This document shows positions 25,608-34,215 of a stretch of 64,000 nucleotides of DNA, in pieces. Positions within the stretch are counted from its first letter, which is position 1; each line of letters begins with the position of its first letter. Both the position numbers and the translations under genes were made by a program. This DNA is from Xylophilus ampelinus (GTDB lineage: Bacteria > Pseudomonadota > Gammaproteobacteria > Burkholderiales > Burkholderiaceae_C): assembly GCF_901875635.1 (NCBI RefSeq), contig NZ_CABFMN010000066.1:1-64000 (forward strand), in the 5' to 3' direction. The notes under the pieces are model-generated. The model saw only the letters and a list, made by a program, of their open reading frames with translations. It did not search any database and was not told the origin of the DNA.

Positions 25608-27128
25608 GTGAGCGACGCAACGCACATCGACAGCCTGAGCGATGCCCAAGTGCGCGAGCTGGCCAAGCGCCTGGTCGCCGAGGTGCAGTTCAAGCAGGCC
25701 ACCATCGACAAGCTCACGCACGAGAACGCGGTGCTCAAGCGGCTGAAGTTCGCCGCGCAGTCAGAGCGCTTCGATGCCGAGCAGCGCAGCCTGCTGGAGG
25801 AAACCCTCGAAGCCGACCTGCAAGCGGTGTCTGAGGAGATCGAGACGCTACAGCCGCCGAAGGACATCGGCGAGCGCAAACAGCCCAAACGCCAGGCGCT
25901 GCCGGCCTCCCTGCCGCGGCGCGAGATCCGCCACGAGCCTGAGAACACCACATGCGCCTGCGGCTGCCAGATGAGGCGCATCGGCGAGGACGTGGCCGAG
26001 AAGCTCGACTACGTGCCCGGCGTGTTCAGCGTGGAGCGCCACATCCGCGGCAAGTGGGCGTGCGCCAAGTGCGAGCGCATCGTGCAGGCGCCGGTGGCCC
26101 CACACGTCATCGACAAAGGCATCCCGACGGCAGGCCTGATCGCACAGGTGCTGGTGGCCAAGTACGCCGACCACCTGCCGCTGTACCGGCAGGAAGGCAT
26201 CTTCGGCCGCGCTGGGCTGGCGATCCTCCGATCGACTCTGGCGCAGTGGGTCGGCAGCGCCGGCGTGCAACCGCAGCCGCTGGTCGAGGCGATGCGCCAG
26301 GAGCTGCTCACCCGCTCGGTGCTGCACGCCGATGAGACGCCCGTGCAGATGCTGGACCCCGGCGCCGGCAAGACGCACCGCGTCTACCTGTGGAGCTACT
26401 GCACCAGCGGCTACGAGCCCGAGCACCTGGTCGTGTTCGACTTCGCTGAAAGCCGCGCGGGACGCCACCCCGCGCAGTTCCTGCAGGGCGCGAGCGCGCC
26501 TTGGCGCGGCACGCTCGTGTGCGACGACTACTCGGGCTACAAGGCGCTGTTCGCGCAGGGCGTGACCGAGGGCGGGTGCCTGGCGCACGCGCGGCGCAAG
26601 TTCCACGAGCTGTGGGCCAACCACAAGAGCACGATTGCGCAGCAGGCGCTGGAGCTGTTCGCCAGGCTCTACGAGGTCGAGCGCGAGGTGGGCGAGCTCG
26701 CCCCCGAAGAGCGCCTGCGGATTCGACAGGCGAAAGCCAAGCCGGTGGCCGACGCGCTGCATGCGTGGCTGACGGCGCAACGGCAGAAGGTGCCACCGGG
26801 CTCGGCCACGGCCAGGGCGATCGACTACAGCCTGGGCCGCTGGCCAGCGCTGGTGCGCTACATCGGCGATGGCCACCTGCCTGCCGACAACAACTGGGTG
26901 GAGAACCAGATCCGGCCGATCGCGCTGGGCCGCAACAATTGGCTGTTTGCCGGATCGCTGCGTGCGGGCAAGCGCGCCGCCGCGGTCATGAGCCTGGTGC
27001 ACTCGGCGCGGCTGAACAGGCACGAGCCGCATGCGTATCTGAAGGACGTACTGCAGCGGCTGCCCACGCAGCCGGCCAGTCGCATCGGCGAGTTGCTGCC
27101 GCACCGCTGGAGGCCCGGCATCGCCTGA
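25608..27128 (+). CDS. tnpC: IS66 TnpC DDE transposase
   Basis: The 506-residue transposase has an N-terminal coiled coil and leucine-rich region (LTHENAVLKRLKFAAQSERF), a zinc-finger-like segment (TCACGCQMRRIGED and WACAKCERIV) and the DDE core. The three acidic sites are in VLHADETPVQML, TLVCDDYSGYKALF and NNWVENQIRPIALGRNNW. The frame is full length with no break, so the element should be able to move. Confidence 0.95.
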   Translation: MSDATHIDSLSDAQVRELAKRLVAEVQFKQATIDKLTHENAVLKRLKFAAQSERFDAEQRSLLEETLEADLQAVSEEIETLQPPKDIGERKQPKRQALPASLPRREIRHEPENTTCACGCQMRRIGEDVAEKLDYVPGVFSVERHIRGKWACAKCERIVQAPVAPHVIDKGIPTAGLIAQVLVAKYADHLPLYRQEGIFGRAGLAILRSTLAQWVGSAGVQPQPLVEAMRQELLTRSVLHADETPVQMLDPGAGKTHRVYLWSYCTSGYEPEHLVVFDFAESRAGRHPAQFLQGASAPWRGTLVCDDYSGYKALFAQGVTEGGCLAHARRKFHELWANHKSTIAQQALELFARLYEVEREVGELAPEERLRIRQAKAKPVADALHAWLTAQRQKVPPGSATARAIDYSLGRWPALVRYIGDGHLPADNNWVENQIRPIALGRNNWLFAGSLRAGKRAAAVMSLVHSARLNRHEPHAYLKDVLQRLPTQPASRIGELLPHRWRPGIA

Positions 27129-27141
27129 TAGGCTGGAGGCG

Positions 27142-27363
27142 ATGAAGAACATCGAAACGCTGATCGACGAGGGAGGCACCATCTCGATCGGGCGTCTGTC
27201 GCCCTTGGATTGCGTTGCGGCCGCCTCCGATGAACACAACAGCCTGGCCATGCTGGTGCGACGCGAAGGCGAATCCCTCAAAGCGTTGATCAAACGCCTG
27301 GACAAGGCCATCGGGCTCGCATGGTCCGACGAGCTGTTCACCGACGAGGTCAACGGACCGTAG
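27142..27363 (+). CDS. Small IS66 passenger protein
   Basis: The 73-residue acidic protein (MKNIETLIDEGGTISIGRL, then HNSLAMLVRREGESLKALIK and SDELFTDEVNGP) lies between tnpC and the right terminal repeat. Similar small genes accompany IS66 elements of beta-proteobacteria. Its function is unknown. It starts 13 bases after the tnpC stop, with a GGAGG-like ribosome site (CTGGAGGCG). Confidence 0.7.
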   Translation: MKNIETLIDEGGTISIGRLSPLDCVAAASDEHNSLAMLVRREGESLKALIKRLDKAIGLAWSDELFTDEVNGP

Positions 27364-27516
27364 ACAGACCCCCGTCGTCAAGACGGGATCGCCGGACGCT
27401 TACGGCGGGTCTTCATAACCCGTGTACCCAATGGGAGATGAATCCGGGCGGCTCCAAGTTTGGGCGCGGCAGCATTGCCTGGTGCAGCCAGCCCAAGTCG
27501 TCAAACTCAGAAAGTG

Positions 27517-30246
27517 CTACTGCTTCTTTCTTCGGGGCAGAAGGGCCTCCCAAGGCGTCCCGTCAACAACGCCGCTCTCCCAGATGAGCGTGGTCGTCTG
27601 GGTCGGAACATTGACTAGGGTTGCTAAGAGCATGCCCTTGTTGCCATAGCCGAGGTTGCGCTGCTTCACCTTTTCCGGCGAGACTTCGTTGCTCTCGAGA
27701 ATTTGCGTGCCTATTTGCCTGCAACGATCAATAAATGCATCAACGTCCAAGGCATTCCCGACAGCATCTTTAAGGTTTCTTTCCACAAAAGGAATGTCCG
27801 CTTCAGACAGATAGGGAAAGACGACGGCATCGAGTTTCAGCTGTGCGAGGCGCTCCTGAATCTTTTGGACACCAGTGTCCCACGCCGTGATGAAAAGGAA
27901 CGCGATTCTTGTTTTGAGCAACCGTGCCTGTACGGGCTTCGGTAGGGCGTCACGGGCTTCACCCAGATCCTCGCGCAAATCGTCTCGCTCCAGCCAGGCC
28001 GCCAGCACGTCGCAAACCTGGCTGCCGGAACCACAGCAATCGTCCACGAAGATCAGTGGCCTGTTCTCATCTTCCTCGCGTGACCACTGATCGAGTGTGA
28101 CCACCTTGAGGACGTGCGCCTGCTCGTCAGCAAAATAGCCTTGAATTACGCTCCCGTCTTTGGGATCGCCGAACGACACTGCGTAAGCATCACGTAATTC
28201 AGGATGCGCATCGAAAAGAGCGTCGAAGGCAGCGGTTGTCTTCTTGCGATTGACGATTTCGAAATGCTCCAGCATGGTCAATGCGCAGCCGATGTCGTTG
28301 TTGTTTTCGAACTGTTGCAGCCAGCGGTAGGTGACTTCCCGCATGTCGCGCTCCCGGTCGGAGATAGGAATTGTTTCAACCTTGTTCAGCTTGAGGGCGA
28401 CTTTGTCGATCCGCTTGTAAATTTGGGCGTCGTTCCAGATGCCCGCCCTGGGTCGGATCGCCCAGGAGTGACCCGCCCAAAAGCCCGCCTCGGTGGACCG
28501 TTGCTTCAGCTCACGAATGTCTTTACTTGTTCTCTTAGACGCTTCAGATGTGCCCGCGGGCAATCGCGCCTGAAACAGTCGATCCGCAAGTCGCTCGATC
28601 GCCACATACACCACATCAGCCAATTCAACCGTGGAGAACACGTAGACTGTCGGTTGACCTCTCAAGTACTGGTCGACCCAGTTGTCGGCGCCCTCCCAGG
28701 ACTCGCGCAACATATACGGATGCTTGCCTGGCGGGAACACGATGGCCCGGCCTGTCCTTGGTTCGGCGGAGATGGATTGAAGGCTGCGCAAGTGAATCCG
28801 CGCTTGCAGGTCGGCAGCGCTGAGTACTGGCTGCCCCGTCGCTCGCAAGACTATCGCGACCTCATCACAAATCTTGGCCAACAGCTCGGGGCCGCGCTGC
28901 ACATGCCTAAGGTCATCGTAGAAGCGATTGATGCCCACAGACGCCGAGGAGTCCGCTTCCAGCACTGAATCGGAAAGCTGCAGAGCGCGCACCCAGATGC
29001 GACGCTCCCGGATGGCGGCCAGTGTACAGACCGCCAAGTTCAGCCGGTTCTGCTCCTCGCCTGTCAACGGCTGGTCCGGCTTGCGACCCAGCGACGCCTC
29101 GAAAGAGGCCGTGTCGAGACTTACGAGTACGTCTTCGGGTGTGCTGTAGAGCAGTGTCAAGACGTCCTTGGCCGAAGCCAGCTCATCCATGGTCCGTACA
29201 ACTGAGCGAAGCATTTGCTCCGTTGCGAGCACCTTGGGATGGCGGCGAATCTTCGTGGTCACCAAGACCTGCGCTAGCTGCAACTCGTTCAAGATCGGCG
29301 TGGAATTGGCCGGGATGCCAAAGATCCAGATGAGCGGGCGTTGACCGCCCTGATCTTCATCAAAGATGAGGCTCTCGTTGATCCAGTCTGGTAGCCCGTC
29401 GAGTTGAAAGTCGTTCACGGCCAGCTTCTGCACCAGGCGGCGTATGTCCAGAACGGAGGGGATGCCGGAGAACTTCGAGTCACGTACAAGCGCGTCCATG
29501 GTGGGCGCATCAAAAGGCCCATTCACCAACGCTTGCAGTTGCGGGCGCGTCTCATCGATTCTTCGGCCAATCACTGTCAGAGAAAGCTTGCTGACGGTGC
29601 TCTCGACTTTTTCCTCGTCGTTGCCTTCGCCGAGGCGCAGCATACTCAACTTCGTCAGTTTCAGAAGGAAGCGCCCGACCGCTGGTGACTTTACGATGTA
29701 GTGGGCCAGAAGCTGGCTAAACGTCGGATCAGCGCCGAATTCCTTTGGGCTGCTTTCGGCTGCGAAGTCCTTCACCGCCGTGGCGAACTCGAAGCGAGAT
29801 TCGAGCTCCAGCAACACGCTGTCTGAAAAGGCTAAGTGCCCGACATGCGAGAACAACGAACTCAAGCGCAGCAACTGAGTATCTTCATCAGAGATTAGCG
29901 CCATGCCCCGCTGGCTGCGCGTCTGAGCGTTCAGCGAGTCGATGAGTTGCTGAGTCTGGAAAAGAGCGCCGATGGCATGCTCGAACCGCGTGTGCACCGC
30001 GCCAGGGTAGACCCAATGCGCGACCCCTAGCTGCCGAAGGAAACGAAGTCGTTGCAGAAGCGGTGAATCCAGAACCGCGACCTCAATCGGCGAAAGCGAG
30101 ACGGTGCCCCACAAGGCATCGTTGAGTTCCTTGTGCTGCTTTCGACGCTCCGGGGTCGGGTTCAGATTGGCTGTGTACTGGTGCAGGTACTGCTCGGCCA
30201 GCGCTTCAGCCACCTCTTTGAGAAGTTGCAGAGTGCGAGACGGCAC
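27517..30246 (-). CDS. HD-domain and phosphoribosyltransferase-like protein (putative defence protein)
   Basis: The 909-residue protein has two recognisable parts. The N-terminus is a dGTPase/SAMHD1-like HD domain: LDSPLLQRLRFLRQLGVAHW, then GAVHTRFEHAIGALF near residue 85 and LSSLFSHVGHLAFSDS near 134. The metal-binding HD pair is changed to H-V (HVGH), so hydrolase activity is doubtful. The C-terminus is phosphoribosyltransferase-like, with the PRPP-loop form LIFVDDCCGSGSQVCD near 730. Such PRTase domains are reported with prokaryotic immune genes (PRTase-CE family, Burroughs and Aravind). The middle 450 residues are of unknown fold. It is encoded with the small gene at 30252 and divergent from the base-modification genes. 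Confidence 0.65.
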   Translation of the reverse strand: MPSRTLQLLKEVAEALAEQYLHQYTANLNPTPERRKQHKELNDALWGTVSLSPIEVAVLDSPLLQRLRFLRQLGVAHWVYPGAVHTRFEHAIGALFQTQQLIDSLNAQTRSQRGMALISDEDTQLLRLSSLFSHVGHLAFSDSVLLELESRFEFATAVKDFAAESSPKEFGADPTFSQLLAHYIVKSPAVGRFLLKLTKLSMLRLGEGNDEEKVESTVSKLSLTVIGRRIDETRPQLQALVNGPFDAPTMDALVRDSKFSGIPSVLDIRRLVQKLAVNDFQLDGLPDWINESLIFDEDQGGQRPLIWIFGIPANSTPILNELQLAQVLVTTKIRRHPKVLATEQMLRSVVRTMDELASAKDVLTLLYSTPEDVLVSLDTASFEASLGRKPDQPLTGEEQNRLNLAVCTLAAIRERRIWVRALQLSDSVLEADSSASVGINRFYDDLRHVQRGPELLAKICDEVAIVLRATGQPVLSAADLQARIHLRSLQSISAEPRTGRAIVFPPGKHPYMLRESWEGADNWVDQYLRGQPTVYVFSTVELADVVYVAIERLADRLFQARLPAGTSEASKRTSKDIRELKQRSTEAGFWAGHSWAIRPRAGIWNDAQIYKRIDKVALKLNKVETIPISDRERDMREVTYRWLQQFENNNDIGCALTMLEHFEIVNRKKTTAAFDALFDAHPELRDAYAVSFGDPKDGSVIQGYFADEQAHVLKVVTLDQWSREEDENRPLIFVDDCCGSGSQVCDVLAAWLERDDLREDLGEARDALPKPVQARLLKTRIAFLFITAWDTGVQKIQERLAQLKLDAVVFPYLSEADIPFVERNLKDAVGNALDVDAFIDRCRQIGTQILESNEVSPEKVKQRNLGYGNKGMLLATLVNVPTQTTTLIWESGVVDGTPWEALLPRRKKQ

Positions 30247-30251
30247 TGGTT

Positions 30252-30656
30252 TCAGGCTGGAATAGCTTCAGCAACTTCTGGGAACGTATCGTGCACGAGT
30301 TCGCAGAGCGCCTCCGGCGCCAACACGCTGTGCTTCATGTAATTCTCAGCTAACTGCATAGACAGGCTGAGCCGATAGGCCCGCTTGGACGGGTCCGGCT
30401 GAATGAGTCGACGCTCGCGTAATGAGAGCAGCGCATCGCGGAACGTCGCCGTCACGCCGTACAAAGGGTCGCGGCGGAAGGTGAAGTTTGAGACGATGTT
30501 GAACTCGGCTTCCCGATTGCTCAACCACTCGTAGGCCGCCTCGAATCTCCGATCGATAACGGCTGTTTCCAGAACAAAGTCGCGATTGGCCATCAGCTTG
30601 AGCTTGGCAAGGACAAGCGTGAGGAACTCTTCCGCAGTTAGGATTCGGCTCATCAA
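30252..30656 (-). CDS. Small winged-helix-like partner of the HD/PRTase protein
   Basis: The 134-residue protein is mostly helical and charged: ILTAEEFLTLVLAKLKLMAN, then VIDRRFEAAYEWLSNREAEF and TATFRDALLSLRERRLIQPD. The last segment followed by a beta hairpin (KRAYRLSLSMQL) suggests a winged helix. It ends 6 bases before the HD/PRTase start, so the two are one operon. Two-gene units of a large effector plus a small wHTH partner are usual in defence loci, but the function is inferred from position only. Confidence 0.6.
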   Translation of the reverse strand: MMSRILTAEEFLTLVLAKLKLMANRDFVLETAVIDRRFEAAYEWLSNREAEFNIVSNFTFRRDPLYGVTATFRDALLSLRERRLIQPDPSKRAYRLSLSMQLAENYMKHSVLAPEALCELVHDTFPEVAEAIPA

Positions 30657-30857
30657 AATAGCAGGGTTGATGGACGATGATGCGCGCAGATCAATGACCG
30701 ACGCAGTGTAGCGGAGGATTTCTGGCTAGGGGCATGCGCGGCAAGTGCCCGAACCGGTTACGCTTCGCCGATGCGATGTACCGGAGGCCCAAGAGGGTCA
30801 GGTCGGCGCATGTTTGAAGCAAGGGGCTGATTCGCCCATATGAATGTTGGAGGCAGG

Positions 30858-31181
30858 ATGTCGGGTTCGAGCGGATCTGGGGGTGGGGCGTCGGGTCCAG
30901 AGGTGAGCTGCGAGAGGCTGGTGATCAACACCATGCTTGCCTCACCCCGTCCGGATGTCGTGCACCTTCTATACCCAGGATTGGTTCTGGAAGTTCGGTT
31001 TTTCGGTGGCGCGGTGGTGGTCTTCCATGAAGACAAGCTCGTCGGCGGCTTGGCGTCGCCGCTTGTTCACCGGCTTCGGGCGTGCATCGAGGACGGCACT
31101 GTGTATCGGGCCAAAGTGGTATCTAAGAACAGCGCGCTAGTTCGGCTGCAGGTTGCCGCGGCGTCGAGCTTTCCGTTGTGA
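30858..31181 (+). CDS. Small protein with Gly/Ser-rich N-terminus
   Basis: The 107-residue protein begins MSGSSGSGGGASGPEVSCE, a flexible Gly/Ser tail. A compact beta-rich domain follows (VVHLLYPGLVLEVRFFGGAV, then DGTVYRAKVVSKNSALVRLQ). The ATG at 30858 has a strong GGAGG ribosome site at 30849-30853; the ATG at 30840 has none. It is first in a plus-strand unit with the PfkB-deoxyribosyltransferase (6 bases later), a small ORF and an OGG-like glycosylase. Proteins with Gly-rich N-termini next to QueC-like enzymes are candidates for nucleobase conjugation, as reported for Qat and type IV CBASS. I do not recognise the folded domain. Confidence 0.65.
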   Translation: MSGSSGSGGGASGPEVSCERLVINTMLASPRPDVVHLLYPGLVLEVRFFGGAVVVFHEDKLVGGLASPLVHRLRACIEDGTVYRAKVVSKNSALVRLQVAAASSFPL

Positions 31182-31187
31182 GCAGTC

Positions 31188-32408
31188 GTGTCTGAGATCG
31201 CAATTGTTGGTGGTGTCTACGAAGAACGTTGCCTGCGTCCGGACTGGTACGAGGTGTACGGGTCTGCTGGTCGAGCGTGTTCGGCAATCGCGGCCATGGA
31301 TGGAAAGGTCGATGTCACGTTGCATTGCTATGCAGATCTCGAGATCCAGGAGGCGCTGACGACCCGAAGCACCCTGGAGCGCACGCACCTGGAAGTCACC
31401 GCCATCCCGAGAACGCCGCGTTTTGTTTATGTTCACGGGCTGGATCGTCCCCACATCGAAAGAACACCAGGACCGCAGCCTCCGATCACGGTCCATGCCA
31501 GGAGCGTGCTGCGCTTTGGGATGTTAGAAGGCGAGGCAATCGTCGACGGGGACAACGTGGTCTACGACGCGCAGAGCGCGCAGGCCCCGTCGCCCTTCAT
31601 TGCCAACGGTTCGCAAGCTAAACGATTGGCGCTCGTGCTCAATGAGAGCGAGGCGCGATCGATGACGGGGCTGCGCGATGCCGGCGCCTACCAGCTGATT
31701 GCGGCCGTTCGAGATCTCAACCGTGCGGACGTTGTGGTCATGAAGCGCGGACCGGTGGGCGCCCTTGTGCTCGACGCCAGTGGCCAAAGCCTGGTGCCGG
31801 CGCTGCATACAAAAAACGTCTGGAAGCTGGGGTCCGGGGACATTTTTAGCGCCCACTTCGCGCTGAACTGGGCCGTGTACGAGCGGGCTGCCGTAGAAAG
31901 CGCTCATGCAGCTTCTCGTGCGACCGCCAGCTATTGCCAGACGGGGGGCTTTCCCAACCTCGAGGTGGTCCAGGCATTTGACGCTGACCCAGTGATTCCA
32001 TCCAAGCGGTACTTAGCAGGACGCATACCAAAGGTATATCTGGCCGCACCGTTCTTCACCCTCGCGCAGCTTTGGTTGGTGGAGCAGACACGGACGCAGC
32101 TGCAGGCCTTTGGGCTGGACGTGTTTTCGCCGTATCACGATGTCGGCGTGGGATCGGCAGACAAGGTGGTGCAGGCCGATCTAGCAGGACTGCGCGAAGC
32201 AGATTTCGTGTTCGCCATCATGGATGGGCTTGACGCCGGAACACTCGTTGAGATTGGCTATGCGCTCGCGCGCGACATGCAGGTGGTCGTCTATTGCGAG
32301 AACGAGGGTGAAGAAGACCTGAAGATGATGGCGGGCTCAGGCTGTCACCTGTGCACTGACTATGTCAGCTCGATCTATCGCGCCGTTTGGACGGCCGTTG
32401 AACTCTGA
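31188..32408 (+). CDS. PfkB-type sugar kinase fused to nucleoside 2-deoxyribosyltransferase
   Basis: The 406-residue protein has a PfkB-like ribokinase domain at residues 1-270. The anion-hole/base motif is VWKLGSGDIFSAHFALNW, with the catalytic Asp kept. The N-terminal lid region is short. Residues 283-406 are a nucleoside 2-deoxyribosyltransferase-like domain: KVYLAAPFFTLAQLWLVE, then VFSPYHDVGVGSADKV, then ADLAGLREADFVFAIMDG and AGTLVEIGYALA with the nucleophile Glu. Together the halves could phosphorylate a nucleoside or sugar and exchange or remove a base. It starts 6 bases after the Gly-rich gene. The context says nucleotide modification in a defence system. Confidence 0.8.
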   Translation: MSEIAIVGGVYEERCLRPDWYEVYGSAGRACSAIAAMDGKVDVTLHCYADLEIQEALTTRSTLERTHLEVTAIPRTPRFVYVHGLDRPHIERTPGPQPPITVHARSVLRFGMLEGEAIVDGDNVVYDAQSAQAPSPFIANGSQAKRLALVLNESEARSMTGLRDAGAYQLIAAVRDLNRADVVVMKRGPVGALVLDASGQSLVPALHTKNVWKLGSGDIFSAHFALNWAVYERAAVESAHAASRATASYCQTGGFPNLEVVQAFDADPVIPSKRYLAGRIPKVYLAAPFFTLAQLWLVEQTRTQLQAFGLDVFSPYHDVGVGSADKVVQADLAGLREADFVFAIMDGLDAGTLVEIGYALARDMQVVVYCENEGEEDLKMMAGSGCHLCTDYVSSIYRAVWTAVEL

Positions 32409-32596
32409 CGCCAGGATGGCCGGCTGTGCAGAGTACTATTCTCAAGGCGCTGGCGCCTTTTCCTACCGGACCGTTCACTGAATACTGTTGGCCTACTTTC
32501 CAGCTTTGTGCCCTCACAGCCACTTCCCATGTTTGCGTGAGCTTCCCAGGGCATGGAATCACGTGCCGAAATAGACTTGCAGTCATCTTTGTAGCG

Positions 32597-32746
32597 ATGA
32601 TCAGTCGTCATGCGGTATCCCGGCGGCAAGGCAAGCGTCGCCGCCAGCGTTGGCTGGATCGCATGGAGGACATGACGCTGGCGGAGCGTAGCCATTTGCT
32701 AGCGTTAGTTCGCGATCAATACATGCGGGGAGGACCGTCGGCATGA
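32597..32746 (+). CDS. Small basic ORF coupled to the glycosylase gene
   Basis: The 49-residue protein is strongly basic at the start (MISRHAVSRRQGKRRRQRW) and helical at the end (MTLAERSHLLALVRDQYMRG). Its TGA overlaps the ATG of the glycosylase as ATGA, so translation is coupled. A longer frame from a GTG at 32426 exists but its extra part has an odd Cys/Pro-rich composition. No family was recognised. Confidence 0.45.
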   Translation: MISRHAVSRRQGKRRRQRWLDRMEDMTLAERSHLLALVRDQYMRGGPSA

Positions 32747-33594
32747 ACCAGACCGCTGGAATCTGCTGGGGCCACCTCGGCCTCCAGGTCGAACTTCCAC
32801 CGGCAGACGAAGAAGTCATGCCCGGTGTCGTTTGGGGCGCCGTAGAAGCTTTTCCGACCCCGGCGTATTGGGCTTACCAAGTCCTGGCCCGCCGCATCAC
32901 GTGCACGACGATCTCTCACCGGCTTGGAAGCGACTTGGTCCATGAGGTTGCCGCCTGTCTGCTGGGTGGATATGGAGTTCCGGCCGAGGTCGGCTTGGCG
33001 GCATATCGCCGGCTTCGCGACAGCGGCGCGTTGTGCCTCGGAACAGGCGAGGAAAAAATACTGAGTCTGCTTGCTGCGCCACTGGATGTAGGCGGTCGGC
33101 CGGTGCGTTACCGATTTGCTGCGCAGAAGTCGCGGTGCCTCAGCTTGGCCTTGGAGGTGCTCGCTAATGAGAAAGCGCCGATAGAGTCAGGGCGAGCCTT
33201 GCGCGATTGGCTGACTCGACTGCCAGGCGTCGGCCTGAAGACAGCCTCTTGGATCGCACGCAACTTTATGGACGCCGATGATGTTGCCATTCTTGACATT
33301 CACATTGTGCGCGCAGGCGAACTGGGGGGCTTTCTCGATCCATCGTTGACGGTGGAGCGCCATTACTTGGAACTTGAAGCCCAGTTCCTCAAGTTCAGCC
33401 AGCACTTACAAGTCAAGCCCTCGGAGCTTGACTCAGTGATCTGGCTAGAGATGAAGCAGTCTCCCAGGTCCGTGAGCCGCCTGTTGGCCAGCAAGCGAAG
33501 CGGCGCGGCGGATACGCCGAGACAGTCAACCCACCGCCGCTCGCGTCCCCACGAACGCGGCGCCGACACCAACCAGTCCTTTTTGCTCAAGTAG
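32743..33594 (+). CDS. OGG-like HhH-GPD DNA glycosylase
   Basis: The 283-residue protein contains a helix-hairpin-helix and GPD motif: RDWLTRLPGVGLKTASWIAR, with Lys166 in the position of the OGG1 catalytic lysine, and DDVAILDIHIVRAG, with Asp185. This is the arrangement of bifunctional 8-oxoguanine glycosylase/lyases. The N-terminal 100 residues differ from housekeeping Nth and MutY, and there is no Fe-S cluster. OGG-like enzymes occur in type IV CBASS operons with QueC-like and TGT-like proteins, and a QueC-like gene lies next to this one. The 3' end overlaps the convergent nitroreductase-like gene by 69 bases. Confidence 0.8.
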   Translation: MNQTAGICWGHLGLQVELPPADEEVMPGVVWGAVEAFPTPAYWAYQVLARRITCTTISHRLGSDLVHEVAACLLGGYGVPAEVGLAAYRRLRDSGALCLGTGEEKILSLLAAPLDVGGRPVRYRFAAQKSRCLSLALEVLANEKAPIESGRALRDWLTRLPGVGLKTASWIARNFMDADDVAILDIHIVRAGELGGFLDPSLTVERHYLELEAQFLKFSQHLQVKPSELDSVIWLEMKQSPRSVSRLLASKRSGAADTPRQSTHRRSRPHERGADTNQSFLLK

Positions 33595-34215
33595 TCGGCC
33601 AACCCAAGGCTCGCCAGTCACGCCCAACGGGCAGAAGCCAAGAGCCAATGCATGGGATGCAAAGCTCATCACCGCTAGGAGCGCCCCAGCGTCGCGCCAG
33701 ATCAAGCTCGCAGGATGCTCATACTTCGCAGCGGTCTTGCCCGCTTCCGCGGCGAACAGGATGAGCGTGGCTTCTTGGACTGGTAACACTTCCTGCATGG
33801 CCCGATGGACCGCGCGTGCGTCGAGCCCGCTTGGCACATCAACGAGTGCGTGATCCACACCATCGTAGCGCTGCCATGTCGATGCACCCGGTGCAGCAAA
33901 GATAAGGTGGATGGGATGGATCGCGCCTGCCGAAGGGGCGGGTCTCAAGCTGACGTCGAAGCCGTATATAGATCCCTCGATCAGCTCAGCCCGGCAACTC
34001 AGATCAAGCCAGGCGCTGAGGTCGGCGTGAGAGATGGCGCCCATCTGACGCTGCGTGCGGCGCGTACGCAGGAACTGGTCGATCTCGGAAGCGCATGACA
34101 GATTCGTTGCCATGCCGTCTAGAGGCACGCGTGTACCCAAGGGCCAGACAATCGGCGCGAATGGATTGATTTGCTCTTTGAGAGCCGGATTTCCTAGATC
34201 AGGCCAAATCACCAT
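33526..34215 (-). CDS. SagB-type nitroreductase-like flavoprotein
   Basis: The 229-residue protein has the nitroreductase/SagB pattern: IDQFLRTRRTQRQMGAISHA near residue 45, then SLRPAPSAGAIHPIHLIFAA (the usual R-P-S-A-G-A-x-x-P), and near the end WRDAGALLAVMSFASHALAL followed by GFCPLGVTGEPW. It should bind FMN. SagB-type enzymes oxidise azolines in RiPPs or reduce small molecules. It is last in the SIR2 operon, and its ATG lies inside the end of the QueC-like gene (17-base overlap), so the two are translated together. A role in oxidising or reducing a deazapurine intermediate or conjugate is possible. Confidence 0.7.
   Translation of the reverse strand: MVIWPDLGNPALKEQINPFAPIVWPLGTRVPLDGMATNLSCASEIDQFLRTRRTQRQMGAISHADLSAWLDLSCRAELIEGSIYGFDVSLRPAPSAGAIHPIHLIFAAPGASTWQRYDGVDHALVDVPSGLDARAVHRAMQEVLPVQEATLILFAAEAGKTAAKYEHPASLIWRDAGALLAVMSFASHALALGFCPLGVTGEPWVGRLLEQKGLVGVGAAFVGTRAAVG

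Larger units (their letters stand above)
24804..27403 (+). mobile_element. Complete IS66-family insertion sequence
   Basis: The element is 2600 bases long with 13-base terminal inverted repeats, GTAAGCGTCCGGC at 24804-24816 and GCCGGACGCTTAC at 27391-27403. It is flanked by a perfect 8-base direct repeat, GGCGGGTC, at 24796-24803 and 27404-27411, the length IS66 elements generate. It carries tnpA, tnpB and tnpC plus a small passenger gene, all intact. The perfect duplication and intact frames suggest a recent insertion. Confidence 0.95.
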
